A DNA stretch of 64,000 nucleotides from CAZAQV01 sp964487255 (GCA_964487255.1 CAZAQV010000024.1:34593-98592), one strand, 5' to 3'. Numbered from the stretch's first letter, positions 40,798 through 51,400 are shown. The notes: a model not told the origin generated them from the sequence alone. Program-made: numbers and translations.

Positions 40798-40841
40798 ATC
40801 GCTTATCCTAAGCCCTGCTCGTGCCTAAACTCAAGGCCCGC

Positions 40842-42830
40842 TCAGTTTGGGACGAGATCGCGGCCAGCGGGACACGCCACTTCGACGCCGGTGGGTCCGA
40901 CATCGGTACGTAGGATCTTGAACTCCACGCGGCGATTCTTCTCCCAGGCAGCCTTGTTATGGCCTTTGTCGATTGGACATCGTTCGCCGTAACCAGCGCT
41001 ACGTAAACGTGACGCCTCGACACCGCGCGACATAAGCGCCTCGACAACGGACGCTGCACGGTCCCGAGTAAGCTTGATGTTGTAGGAGTCTGTCGCACGT
41101 TCGTCAGCATGGCCCTGAACCTCGACGAGCAAGATCTGCGGGTTGCCGTTCAGCGTTGCCGCAACAGCGTCCACGACGGGAAAGCTCTTGTTCATGATGA
41201 CGGCACTGTCGGTCTCGAAATAGATCTTCTCGAAGATCAAAATCTCGTCACCCGAGATCGCGGCGAGCCCCTCGTCCGGACAACCGTCCTCGTCTTCGTG
41301 GCCGTTGTAGACCTCAGGGTCGTTCGGACATGCGTCGTCAACGTCGAGGATACGGTCCGCGTCGTTGTCCGGGTCAGGACAACCGTCTTCATCTTGCCAA
41401 CCGTCTTTGTCTTCGGGGTCGTTTGGACAAAGGTCATCGACGTCGAGGATGCCGTCCTGGTCGTTGTCGGGGTCTGGACAACCGTCTTCATCTTGGAAGC
41501 CGTCGAGGTCTTCTGGGTCGTCAGGACACTGGTCGACCGCGTCCGGAATACCGTCGCCGTCGCGATCACCTTCGGTACCTTCCGGACAACCGTCCTCATC
41601 CGAGTCGCCATCACGGTCTTCAGGAATCATCGGGCAATCGTCGTCGACGTCCAAGATACCATCGCGGTCATTGTCCGGGTCAGGACATCCGTCGGCGTCG
41701 GCGAAGTCGTCGAAGTCTTCGGGATCGTCGGGACATTGATCGACGTCGTCCTTGTACCCGTCACCGTCCCGGTCACCGATCGAAGGCTCAAAAATAAAGG
41801 CCGCGTGGCCGCGAACGTCGGCTTTTTGGAAGCCGTCGGTTGGAATGCCGATACCACCGCCGAGCGCAAGGTACGAGTTGCGCTGCACGAAGATCTTGAG
41901 GCCACCGATGGCCTCCATGCTCAAGCCAGTACCGTTGAACTCGGAAATAAGTTGTGTGCCATAGCCTTCGAGCACAATGTCCACCACGGGCGCGACGCGG
42001 AAGCTCAAACCGAGACCAAAGGTGATGAGATCGTCGTACTGGATTTCCTGCCCACCACTGATGACGCAGTTGTTCATGCCGCGTGCTCCACATGTCGCGT
42101 TCGGGAACGTCGACCCGTCGACCGTTCCGCCGACGTTCATCCGCGCCCCTTCGCCCGCATTGAATCGATAACCCACGTTCAAACCAACGCGAACGGGACG
42201 AACGGGTTGCCACTCTGCTGCGAGCACAGGCCAAAGAGAAAAACCAGGTTCGCCCGCGAAGCTTTCAGGCGACCCCGTCGGAAGTTCAATGTGCACGATA
42301 CCAGCAAGACCGATGGGGTGACGACCCACGTGAAGAATGCGCGCCTTACCGTGAAGGGTGAGGTTACCGATGGACTGAAGACTCAGACCCGACTCGTTGA
42401 AGCTGTTGTAGTACTCGGGCACAGCGATGTTTTGACCACCGACCAGATGCACGGGGATTTGCGCACCCACGACAAACATGTTTTCGATGCCGTAGTTAAA
42501 CTTGAGCACACCACTAAAGAACCAGTCTACGACTCGGTCCGTCAGTTGTGCTTCTTGGCCGGTACGCTCCGGTGCGTCTTCAAAACTGTTGAACTCGAGA
42601 AGGCCAACGCCGAGGTCCATCGCAAGGCCGAACGAGATGTCATTCGCGCCCAAGATGTCTGTTCCGTTGACGGAGAAGAAACCCTTCGAATCGACCGCAG
42701 GTCGAAAAAGGTGCAGGTCCATTCCGTCGCCAGTCTCAAGCTCCGCCTGCGCTTGGGCCAAGCCACTCGAAAGCGTCGCTGCGAATAGAACCCCCAGAGC
42801 CACAAGGCACGAAAAACCGTAGCGTTTCAT
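40842..42830 (-). CDS. OmpA-family outer-membrane protein with TSP3 calcium-binding repeats
   Basis: A 662-residue protein with a signal peptide (residues 1-28, cleaved near AQA-EL). An N-terminal barrel-like region (about 30-350) is followed by five or so thrombospondin type 3 repeats (about 352-510), each an Asp-rich DxDxDG... loop such as DRDGDGYKDDVDQCPDDPED. These bind calcium in related proteins. The C-terminal OmpA domain (about 530-640; VEVQGHADERATDSYN, RDRAASVVEALMSRG) would bind peptidoglycan. Architecture is the usual one for Myxococcota and Bacteroidetes OmpA/TSP3 proteins that anchor the envelope. Confidence 0.93.
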   Translation of the reverse strand: MKRYGFSCLVALGVLFAATLSSGLAQAQAELETGDGMDLHLFRPAVDSKGFFSVNGTDILGANDISFGLAMDLGVGLLEFNSFEDAPERTGQEAQLTDRVVDWFFSGVLKFNYGIENMFVVGAQIPVHLVGGQNIAVPEYYNSFNESGLSLQSIGNLTLHGKARILHVGRHPIGLAGIVHIELPTGSPESFAGEPGFSLWPVLAAEWQPVRPVRVGLNVGYRFNAGEGARMNVGGTVDGSTFPNATCGARGMNNCVISGGQEIQYDDLITFGLGLSFRVAPVVDIVLEGYGTQLISEFNGTGLSMEAIGGLKIFVQRNSYLALGGGIGIPTDGFQKADVRGHAAFIFEPSIGDRDGDGYKDDVDQCPDDPEDFDDFADADGCPDPDNDRDGILDVDDDCPMIPEDRDGDSDEDGCPEGTEGDRDGDGIPDAVDQCPDDPEDLDGFQDEDGCPDPDNDQDGILDVDDLCPNDPEDKDGWQDEDGCPDPDNDADRILDVDDACPNDPEVYNGHEDEDGCPDEGLAAISGDEILIFEKIYFETDSAVIMNKSFPVVDAVAATLNGNPQILLVEVQGHADERATDSYNIKLTRDRAASVVEALMSRGVEASRLRSAGYGERCPIDKGHNKAAWEKNRRVEFKILRTDVGPTGVEVACPAGRDLVPN

Positions 42831-42989
42831 AGCGAGCTGCTTACACGTAGAAGCTCAAATTGACAAGCGATCCTAGCGGCGTCCGGCGCTTCGAGTGCAA
42901 GGTAGCGGGAGAACCGGAGCGGAACGGACCTAAGGGTACGTGAGCACCGGAAGCGGAGCGCAAGGCAGCATCGGAGATGCCGGGCAGCG

Positions 42990-44729
42990 CTAGCGGCTCG
43001 CTAACGCCAAACAGAGCGGATGGTCACACAGGCTCCGCTCGACACAAGTCTTGGCCACCTCGACAGCGCGCGTACCATTGTGCAAGTTCTGGTGGGCTTT
43101 GATGAGGCTCACACACTGGGCCTTGTTTCGCGGTCGTGAAACCTCATCGACAATGCAGCGATCGTGATCGGTCTCACCTTTGCAGCGCTCAAGCGGATTT
43201 GAACTGGTTGATGCGGTCGTGCCCGACTCTGCCGCATCGGCGCTCTTCGTGACGGCCTTGTTGACGTTGTCGCCTGTCCGACCCGTTTGGCCACCCTCAA
43301 CCGTCACCTTTTGCGGCCCCTTGGTCGCGTTCGAATTGTCGGCGACCACCACTGCGGGGCGGTCGAGCTGCGCGCGCAGGCGCTCGGCCTGGCCACGCAG
43401 GTCTTCACCAAGCCGCGGGTGCGTCAGGAGGTCCTCAGCGATCGCAAACGCTTCGTCCCGTCGGCGGTGACGTAGGCGACGTGCCTCCGCAAGCTTCATT
43501 TTGGCATAGCCACGATCGGCGGTGCGAACCTCTTCGCTTTCAAGCACGCTCGGCGGAAGCTGGCGCTGCGCAGCGATGATCAGTGATTGCGCCTCTTGCC
43601 AAGACTTGGTCTCGTTGAGCGCGCGCAGCTGATGCAGCTGAAGCTCCGCGTAGGCATCGCTACGACAAGAACGTGCCCGCTCGTCGGTCGCGTCGAGTTG
43701 CGAGGCTTCGTCGGCCGAGGCCATCGCTTGTTCGAAAGCACCCGAAACCATTGCGCTCTCGCAAGCTTCGACGAGCTCGGTCACAAGCGCGTTTCGCCGG
43801 GCCTCTTCCCTCCGTTTGCGCTCCGCTTCAGCGCGCTGCGCTTCGAGATTGGGTGCGAAAGTGTTGGCCCCATTGTCGAGTTCGGCAACCTGGTCGCCCG
43901 CCTGCGTGCCCTGCCTCTGCCAGTAGAAGAACGCGATGGCAGCCGCCACGCCCACCAAAACGAAAGGAAGAAAGAGTGCAACTGGGCTACGGTTCGCGCC
44001 CATTGGGGTTGCGACGCGCGGACGCTCTGGGACCGAAGAGGCCACGTCGCGTGGCACAAACTTGAGGCGAACGTTCCCCAGTTCAATGACGTCGCCGGCC
44101 TGAAGCTTAACCTTTCGCTGGGGTGCACCGTTAACCAGCACACCATTCGAAGAGCCTAGGTCTCGGATTTCGAAGGTGTCGGCACGACCATCGATGGCCG
44201 CATGCTCGCGGGACATGGAGGTGTCGTTGACCCATACCGCAGCCTCTTCGCCGCGACCGATGATGGAGCGACCTTCGGGCAGGGGTAGCTCGCTACCAAC
44301 GCGCGGACCGGCGAGCACGATAAGCCGCGGTGGCAAGTCTTTGGCGGGCTCAGGCGCGGCACCCGCAGCCTGCGCCGCAGCGGGGTCACGAACCTGAGCG
44401 GTAAGCTCGTCCGAAACGGCGTCACCGGATAGGAATGCCACCACAAAGTCACCGATCAGCATCCGGTCGCCTGGCTCAAGCAGGGTGGGCTCGGTCATCT
44501 TCGAGCCATTGATCTTGATGCCGTTATACGAGTCGAGGTCTTCAACCCGATAGCTCCCGTTCTCTTTTCGAAGCACGGCGTGTGCTCGAGAGACGTTTCG
44601 CTCGTCGAGCTGAATGGTGTTTTCTTCCGTCCGCCCGATCGAGATTTCCTCGAGCTCAAGGGGCTCCTCGCGCGACTCTCCCTCGTCGCTTTTGATGAGG
44701 AGTCGAAATGCGGGCACTTCCGGGGACAT
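42990..44729 (-). CDS. Tandem FHA-domain protein with a transmembrane helix
   Basis: A 579-residue protein from ATG 44729 (MSPEVPAFRLLIKSDEGES). It has two FHA domains, each with the phosphothreonine-binding pattern: SIGRTEENTIQ...NVSRAHAV...SYNGIKING and IIGRGEEAAVW...SMSREHAAI...GSSNGVLVNG. One transmembrane helix (about 240-257, ALFLPFVLVGVAAAIAFFYW) separates them from a long helical C-terminal region with a Cys pair near the end. FHA domains read threonine phosphorylation, so the four Ser/Thr kinases of the window are plausible partners, but no direct link is visible. Probably an inner-membrane signalling scaffold. Confidence 0.85.
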   Translation of the reverse strand: MSPEVPAFRLLIKSDEGESREEPLELEEISIGRTEENTIQLDERNVSRAHAVLRKENGSYRVEDLDSYNGIKINGSKMTEPTLLEPGDRMLIGDFVVAFLSGDAVSDELTAQVRDPAAAQAAGAAPEPAKDLPPRLIVLAGPRVGSELPLPEGRSIIGRGEEAAVWVNDTSMSREHAAIDGRADTFEIRDLGSSNGVLVNGAPQRKVKLQAGDVIELGNVRLKFVPRDVASSVPERPRVATPMGANRSPVALFLPFVLVGVAAAIAFFYWQRQGTQAGDQVAELDNGANTFAPNLEAQRAEAERKRREEARRNALVTELVEACESAMVSGAFEQAMASADEASQLDATDERARSCRSDAYAELQLHQLRALNETKSWQEAQSLIIAAQRQLPPSVLESEEVRTADRGYAKMKLAEARRLRHRRRDEAFAIAEDLLTHPRLGEDLRGQAERLRAQLDRPAVVVADNSNATKGPQKVTVEGGQTGRTGDNVNKAVTKSADAAESGTTASTSSNPLERCKGETDHDRCIVDEVSRPRNKAQCVSLIKAHQNLHNGTRAVEVAKTCVERSLCDHPLCLALASR

Positions 44730-44800
44730 AGCCAGCTCAGAGTATGCCACCGACCATCCTTGAAATGCCAGTGCGTAACTTCTTCGTATATGCTGTGCGC

Positions 44801-45652
44801 ATGTCAACACTGGGTATCATTGGCGGCAGCGGCCTGTACGCCATGGAAGAACTCAAGATCCTAGAGCGGAAAACCGTCGACACCCCTCTTGGACAACCTT
44901 CAGATGCGGTTCTTTGCGGCGAGCTCGCAGGAAAGAACGTGCTTTTTCTACCGCGTCACGGCGTCGGGCACCGGATTGCGCCGCACCAAATCAACTACAA
45001 AGCCAATATTTTGGCGCTCAAGCAACTGGGAGCCACCCATTTGCTCAGTGTCTCCGCGGTAGGCTCGATGCGCGAGCAGATCGAGCCAGGGGACATGGTC
45101 GTAGTGGACCAGTTCATCGATCGCACCCGAAGTCGGCCCAGCACATTCTTCGAAGATATCGGGGCCGTTGGCCATATCGAATTTGCCGAACCGGTCGACG
45201 AAGCCCTGCGGCAGAGCTTGCTTGAAGCCACCCAGCGCGCGGGCGCTCGTCACCACGATAGGGGGACCTACGTCTGCATTGAGGGCCCCCAGTTCTCCAC
45301 CCGCGCCGAGTCGCTGCTCTATCGCTCGTGGGGGGTGGACGTGATTGGAATGACCAACCTTCCCGAAGCGAGGCTCGCGCGCGAGGCGCAGCTCCCCTAC
45401 GCGACGCTCGCGCTGGCCACCGACTATGATTGTTGGCATCAAAGCGAAGAGAGCGTCACCGTCGAGGCCGTCATCGCAGTGATCAAGAAGAACGTTGCCA
45501 CCGCGCAAAAGATTGTGCGCGAGCTGGTGTCGGCCGATCTGCCTCCACGCGAGCGGTCGCCGGCGAGCCGTGCCTTGGCACACGCCGTCATGACCGCGCC
45601 CGAACACATCGATGACAGAGCTCGCGCCGTACTCGACCTGCTTAAGTCCTAA
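44801..45652 (+). CDS. mtnP: S-methyl-5'-thioadenosine phosphorylase
   Basis: A 283-residue member of the purine phosphorylase family (start at 44801, MSTLGIIGGSGLY). It splits methylthioadenosine, a by-product of polyamine synthesis, into adenine and methylthioribose 1-phosphate. Substrate residues of MTAP are present: GGSGLY, PRHGVGHRIAPHQINYKANI, YVCIEGPQFSTRAES, MTNLPEARLAREA and TDYDCW, where MTA-specific enzymes carry Asp-x-Asp after the Thr. The PfkB kinase gene follows by 43 bases. Confidence 0.92.
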   Translation: MSTLGIIGGSGLYAMEELKILERKTVDTPLGQPSDAVLCGELAGKNVLFLPRHGVGHRIAPHQINYKANILALKQLGATHLLSVSAVGSMREQIEPGDMVVVDQFIDRTRSRPSTFFEDIGAVGHIEFAEPVDEALRQSLLEATQRAGARHHDRGTYVCIEGPQFSTRAESLLYRSWGVDVIGMTNLPEARLAREAQLPYATLALATDYDCWHQSEESVTVEAVIAVIKKNVATAQKIVRELVSADLPPRERSPASRALAHAVMTAPEHIDDRARAVLDLLKS

Positions 45653-45695
45653 AAGCGGTTAGCCGATTCCCCCGCGGTGGGCTATACGGCGGGAC

Positions 45696-46619
45696 GTGAA
45701 CCAGCAAAACAGCGTTCTCGTCATCGGATCGGTCGCCTTCGACACGCTGCACCTTCAAGGAAAGGTGCATGAGAAGGTCTTGGGAGGCTCGGGCCTCTAT
45801 GCCGCGGTAGCCGCATCAACTTTTGGCCCAGTGCGGCTCGTGGGCGTGGTCGGCAACGACTTTCCCGACTCTGCTACGCAAATCCTCAAGAACCGTCAGG
45901 TCGACCTGGCCGGCCTTGAGGTCGCAGATGGACTCACCTTCCATTGGGAGGGCCGATATGCAGGTGACCTCTCGTCTCGCGACACGTTGCGAACGGACCT
46001 CAACGTGTTCGCCGACTTCCACCCAAAGGTGCCGGCCAGTTTTGCCGCGTCCGAATACGTCCTGCTCGGCAACATCGGTCCCGACCTTCAGCTCGAAGTG
46101 CTCGAACAGCTCACGAAACCAAAGCTCGTGGTCGCCGACACAATGAACCTGTGGATCGACATCCAGCTCGACAACCTCAAGAAACTGCTGACCAAGATCG
46201 ATGTGCTGGTGCTCAACGAGGAAGAGGCACGACAGCTGACGGGTGGACATCAGATCGTCGACTGCGCCAACAAGCTGCTCGACATGGGCCCCGGGTCGGT
46301 CGTGATCAAGCGCGGCGAGTATGGTGCGATGCTGTGGCACGCCGGCAAGACTTTTTCGGCACCCGCCTACCCCGTCCAACAAGCGGTCGATCCAACGGGC
46401 GCGGGTGACTCTTTTGCTGGAGGTATGGTCGGTTTTCTGGCACGCACCAACCGCATTGACGACATCACCATGCGCCGTGCCGTCATCTACGGCTCTGCCT
46501 CGGCGAGCTGCTGCGTGGAAGCTGTCGGCGTGACGGGCGTACTAGATGCCTCACGCGAGCAAATCGACGAACGCTACGAGGCATTTCGCGAGCTCGCCCA
46601 TATTCCGACCTCAAGCTAG
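45696..46619 (+). CDS. PfkB-family sugar/nucleoside kinase
   Basis: A 307-residue kinase starting at GTG 45696. The second PfkB signature is VDPTGAGDSFAGGMVGF, with Asp of DSF as catalytic base. The N-terminal G-G-S-G motif is LGGSGLYAAVAAS. It resembles the adenosine/ribokinase group. It follows mtnP, as such kinases often do, so a role in the salvage of methylthioribose phosphate or of adenosine is an inference only; the true substrate is not determined. Confidence 0.85.
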   Translation: MNQQNSVLVIGSVAFDTLHLQGKVHEKVLGGSGLYAAVAASTFGPVRLVGVVGNDFPDSATQILKNRQVDLAGLEVADGLTFHWEGRYAGDLSSRDTLRTDLNVFADFHPKVPASFAASEYVLLGNIGPDLQLEVLEQLTKPKLVVADTMNLWIDIQLDNLKKLLTKIDVLVLNEEEARQLTGGHQIVDCANKLLDMGPGSVVIKRGEYGAMLWHAGKTFSAPAYPVQQAVDPTGAGDSFAGGMVGFLARTNRIDDITMRRAVIYGSASASCCVEAVGVTGVLDASREQIDERYEAFRELAHIPTSS

Positions 46620-46689
46620 CAAGCTCAATGGGATCCGCGGAACTCTTGAGACTCCGGCTGGTTTGCGGGGGTCTCCTCCTTCAGCCAAG

Positions 46690-48012
46690 ATGAGAGACAT
46701 GATAGCTGTTGGTCGTTGGACAAGACGCGCTTTGCTCTGCTCGCTCTGGGCGTCGGGTTGCGGGAGCGAGACCGCTACTGAACCCACCGAGGGCACCTGG
46801 CATGGCGGCGTTGGCCAACTGATGATCGAAAAATGTGGCACATGCCACCAAGAGGGTGAGATCGGCTCGTCCACGTTCGTGCTTGACTACGAGCAATCCA
46901 GCGCTTGGAGTTCGGCCATTGCCGACGCAGTCGTGTCGCGTCGCATGCCGCCGATGGGCGCAAACAACGACGGCAGCTGCAATACCTACTCGAACGCGCG
47001 CTGGCTTGAGCAGGACGAAATCGACACGATCGTAGATTGGGTCGATGCTGGGACACCGAAGGGCGCTGCGGTCGAGATGCCCGCGCCTCCAAAACTCAAC
47101 CCGTTACCGCGCGTCGACGGTGTGTTCCGAACGCCTAGTTACCAGGTCACAGGCGTACGCGCCGACGAGTACCGCTGCTACATCATCGACAGTCCCATCA
47201 CCGAGGACCGATATCTCACTGGCTTCAACATCAAACCCGGCAATACCGAAGTCACCCATCACCTTAATTTCTTCATGCTCTCTGAAGAAGACATCGCAAG
47301 CGCCGAAGAGCTCGATGCGGCCGATCCCGGACCTGGTTTTAGCTGCTACGGCGGACCGCCCACTAACTTCTCGCTACGCGAGCTGAGCGGGGAAATCACG
47401 TTGCCGCTCGTGCAAGACCTGCTTGAGCGCGCGCCCCAACCGCGCATGGCTTGGGCGCCCGGTTCGAGCGCGATCCGCTTCCCGGCCGGCACCGGTCTAC
47501 CCATGCCCGCCAACCGCAAGTTCTTCGTCGAGGTGCATTACTCAGCCACAACGGGTCCGGCCATGGACCCGGGCATCGATATTGAGTTCATGACGGAAAA
47601 AGAGGTCGATGAAACAGGGGTGGTCCTGCCGCTCATCGATGTCGACCTTGAGCTGCCGCCGGGCCAAGAAAATGTGGTCTCGACGGGCTTTGAGATCACG
47701 CTACCGATGCAGGTGAAGGTCTACGCTTACGCGCCGCACATGCACAAACTCGGTCGCACCGTGCTCGTCGAGCATGCCGACGAAGAGGGCAACAGGACCT
47801 GCATCGCGAAGACCGACAACTACGACTACAACTGGCAGGACGCCTGGTATTTCGACGAGCCCATGAAGTTCGCGCCCGGAGGCACATACAGCATCGAGTG
47901 CGGCTACGACACCCGCTCACGTAACGAAACGGTAAGATGGGGCGGCGGCGTCGAAGACGAGATGTGCATCGGATTCTTCTACCTGACCTCTCCGATCCTC
48001 CTCGGTTTATAG
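46690..48012 (+). CDS. PHM-like copper monooxygenase with N-terminal cytochrome c domain, lipoprotein
   Basis: A 440-residue exported lipoprotein: the signal ends in WASGC with a lipobox-like ASGC. A single c-type haem site, CGTCH, lies at about 49-53. The rest matches the type II ascorbate-dependent (PHM/DBM) fold: VTHHLNFF for one copper, VEVHY, YAPHMHKLG for the second copper and the Met ligand in DEMCIGFFYLT. Eukaryotic PHM and DBM take electrons from ascorbate; the attached haem domain here suggests electrons come from cytochromes. It is a bacterial group often annotated only as 'monooxygenase'. The start was set by the signal peptide. Confidence 0.75.
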   Translation: MRDMIAVGRWTRRALLCSLWASGCGSETATEPTEGTWHGGVGQLMIEKCGTCHQEGEIGSSTFVLDYEQSSAWSSAIADAVVSRRMPPMGANNDGSCNTYSNARWLEQDEIDTIVDWVDAGTPKGAAVEMPAPPKLNPLPRVDGVFRTPSYQVTGVRADEYRCYIIDSPITEDRYLTGFNIKPGNTEVTHHLNFFMLSEEDIASAEELDAADPGPGFSCYGGPPTNFSLRELSGEITLPLVQDLLERAPQPRMAWAPGSSAIRFPAGTGLPMPANRKFFVEVHYSATTGPAMDPGIDIEFMTEKEVDETGVVLPLIDVDLELPPGQENVVSTGFEITLPMQVKVYAYAPHMHKLGRTVLVEHADEEGNRTCIAKTDNYDYNWQDAWYFDEPMKFAPGGTYSIECGYDTRSRNETVRWGGGVEDEMCIGFFYLTSPILLGL

Positions 48013-48023
48013 TGAGAGCCAGG

Positions 48024-48384
48024 GCGGAGCAGCGATGAGCCGACAGGCGAAGAGCCAAAAAGCCAGGCGAAGCTCTAGAACGCGAGGTGCTACCAGCACC
48101 GAGGCGTTTGAGCGGAGCAGCGATGAGCCGACAGGCGAAGAGCCAAAAAGCCAGGCGAAGCTCTAGNNNNNNNNNNNNNNNNNNNNNNNNNNNNNNNNNN
48201 NNNNNNNNNNNNNNNNNNNNNNNNNNNNNNNNNNNNNNNNNNNNNNNNNNNNNNNNNNNNNNNNNNGCTACCAGCACCGAGGCGTTTGAGCGGAGCAGCG
48301 ATGAGCCGACAGGCGAAGAGCAAAAAACTCAGGTGAAGCCCTAAAACGCGAGGTGCTATCAGCGCCGAGTCGTTTGGGCGGAGC
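48024..48384. repeat. 88-bp tandem array of the covarying repeat, interrupted by an assembly gap
   Basis: Units start at 48024 and 48112 (88 bases apart), and after the gap at 48290 and 48378 (88 again). The hairpin is GGTGCT-ACC-AGCACC (48086-48100) with outer AACGC/GCGTT. In the last unit it is GGTGCT/AGCGCC around ATC, with outer AAACG/CGTTT. The orientation is reverse to the copy at 62343. The 48013-48455 gap between genes holds this array and nothing else. Confidence 0.9.
48167..48266. other. Assembly gap (100 N) inside the 88-bp tandem array
   Basis: Exactly 100 unknown bases. The base before is the end of the CTCTAG element and the base after resumes in the hairpin loop of another unit. 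In an intact unit only ten bases separate these points, so the real length is probably 10 bases plus a multiple of 88. Confidence 0.9.
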
Positions 48385-48455
48385 TTATGACGCATAGGGT
48401 CATGAAACCCGCGCGTTGAACCCATGGAGAACAGCGCTAGGCTGATTCTGCCCTT

Positions 48456-51400
48456 ATGCGCCCGCTTCGTTCTTCGATTTCACTTTCCCTCTTTCCACTC
48501 TTTTTGTTCGCGTGCGCTGGCGGTGGCGGCGGCAGTTGCGCCGGTATCGAACCGATGGACGCGCCCTTCCCAGAAGCTGAGCGTATCGCGAACGCAGCGC
48601 AACTTCGTTTGACGGACTCGGGCATTGAACACCTCGAAAAAAACGCAAACAACCTCGTCGATGTCTTCTTTTCTCAGGGACTCGACTTTGCGTTCACCAA
48701 GCAGGTGGTTTTTACGTTCGCCGGCGTCGACATCACGATCTGCGATGACAACGACTGCTCCGTGCACATAGAGGTTAATAGCCTCGACCTGATCCCGACA
48801 GCTCCCAACCGACTGGTCGCAGAAATCGGTGTGACCCTCGAAAGTCGCGATTCGAAGAACGGTCTACCCGGAAAACCAAAGACCTGGGATGGTACCTGCG
48901 ACGTGAATGTGAATACGGACCGCGGTAGTCGCATGTCCGTCACCCTCGTCGCCGATATCGCGTTGGCCAACGATACACAGCCCGCGCGCCGTGGCTTCAC
49001 GTACATCGATGTGCGAAGCATCAGCGTTTCAGAGACGGAGGGCATCGAGAACGACGACTTGTCCCTGTCCGGTGGCTTTCTCGGTTCCTGCGGTCTCGGC
49101 AACATCGGTTTTTTCAAAGAGTTCATCGTCAACCAGATCAAAACCCAGGTCACGAACATCGCTGGCGGCGCCGTCAACGAGTTCTTGTGTACGAAACCCA
49201 GCGCGGGCAGCTGCCCCGACGGGACGTACAACGTGGACGGCACGTGTCGATACGCGAACAACGCTGATGCGCGATGTGTGCCGTTGCTGCTCGGCTACCA
49301 GGGCCAAGGCAACCTGGGTCAAGCTCTGCTCTCGAGTTTTGCGCCCAATGCCGAGGGCAGCGTCCAGTTCACGGTCGCGGCGGGTGGCCAGGCCGAGGCG
49401 GTCAATGACGGCATGTCGATCTACGCACTTGGGGGCATGCGCAGCACCGACGAGGCGTTCGAAGTCTCGCCGCGGCACCACGAGTGCGTCCCACAAGTTC
49501 CTTACACAAAGCCCACGATTGCGCGTGCTCCAATTTTTCAAGGCAATACGATTCCCGCTTCGATGAACGACGCGCATATCGGTGTGGGCATTGCAGAAAG
49601 CTTTCTCGACCATGTCGGGTATGCGCTCTACGACAGTGGGTTGTTCTGCCTCGGTGCCGGCACAGAGCTTAGCCAACAGGTAAGCACGGGCGTCCTATCC
49701 TTTTTGATCAGCTCGGTACCGCGCGTGACGTTTCCGGAGCGCACAGCCGCGCTCTCGGCGGAACTTCGACCACAGAAGCCGCCGACCTTTGAAGTGGGTG
49801 TTGGCACCGAAGAAGACCCGCTTTTGACTTTAAACTTCGAAGATCTCGACGTGCATCTCAATGCATTCTCACAGGGGCGCTACATCCGCTTCATGACCCT
49901 CCGTGGCGATCTTAACATCGCGCTTGCGGTGTCGGTCTCTGGTTCGACGGTCAGCCTGACCATCGATGAGCTTCTGGTCGAAAATGCCGTCGTGACAAAC
50001 AGCGAGATTTTGTCCGAAGACCCGGTCAAACTTGCCGAGACCTTACAGGCTATTCTCTCCGGCCTGGGTGCACAGCTCGCAAGCGCAATCCCCAGCTTTG
50101 ACCTACCCTCGATCATGGGCCTGGAGATCGAGATCCCGCCCGACGGTATCGTGGGCGTGACGAGCGGCGGTGAAGAGTTTCTCGCACTCTATGGTAACCT
50201 GAAGATTCCAGGCGGCTCTCCGCTGGTGATGGAGGCGGATACCGAGGCCACGATCGAAACGATGTCGTTCGACGAAGAGCTACTACACGACGGCGCCCAC
50301 CTCGAAGTGATCGCGGAGGGCATCGGACGCCCCGGCGCGGACTACGAGTTTAGCTATCGCGTCGACAAGGGCGCTTGGAGCCCGTGGACAGACCAGGAGC
50401 GCATTTTAGTGCGTGATCCCATGCTTCGACTCGAAGCTCGACACGATATCGAGGTGCGTGCGCGCTACGCGAACGTTCCAAACAGCGAAGATGGGGAGCC
50501 CGTCATGCTGTCGGCCCTCATCGACAAGACGCCGCCGTGGGTGAACGTGGCTCGCGACGAAAAAGGGCTTCGGCTCGAAGCCCACGACTTTGTTTCAGAC
50601 GAGCACAAGCTTCGCATGCGACTCTCTAACGACTCTCACACCACAGGCTGGCAGCGCTTCTCACGCCGCCCTGAGTTTGAGCTCACAAACGAGGCCATCG
50701 TCGTCGAGGTTCAGGACGAGGCCTCGAACCAGTCGTCCGTCCAAGTCGCGGCCACGAGTTTCGCTTCGACGAGTTCGCATGGCTCAGCGCGCGCAGGAGG
50801 CTGCCAAGCGAGCTCCACGGTCGGCGCGGGGTGGCTGTGGTCAGCGCTCATTGCACTCCTACTGTTTGTCAAACGGCGCCGACTCACTGCCGCGAGCCAG
50901 CGACTGCAAGCCGTTGTTTTGCTGGGTGTGCTCGCCGTGTTCGCAATCGGATGTGGATGCAGCGAGGGTCCGGGCAACGGCACGCCGACCGTCGATGGCG
51001 GCACAGACACATCCACACCAAAAGGCTGCAACAGCTGCGCCGCACCTGAAGGCGCCAGCACGATGGGCAGCACCTGCTGTCAGGCCACGAACATGTGCGT
51101 GCTCTACGACCTGTCCATGCTGTGCGAAGACGGCTTCACATGCCAAGGGGCAGACTCCGTCATGCTCGACGAGAACTGCATCCCAACCTGCGTGAACTGC
51201 ATCCCGCCACCGCCACTCGACCAGGGCCACATCGGTAGTTACCTCGACGTCGTCGTCGGACCGAGCGGCGACATCGTGTTCAGCGCATACAATGCAGGCA
51301 TCCCACCGAACCTACCGTTTGGTGATTTGGTGGTCGGCTTGTACAACCCGCAAGATGGCACCGTGTCGTGGGAGACCGTCGACGGATTGCCAACGGATGG

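Noticed and set aside
41109..42788. A 559-residue plus-strand frame antisense to the OmpA/TSP3 gene
   Set aside because: Created by the biased codon use of Asp-rich repeats on the other strand; the minus-strand gene has signal peptide, TSP3 and OmpA domains.
48024..48384. CRISPR array
   Set aside because: Units are 88 bp throughout with no unique spacers between conserved repeats, and no cas genes are nearby.
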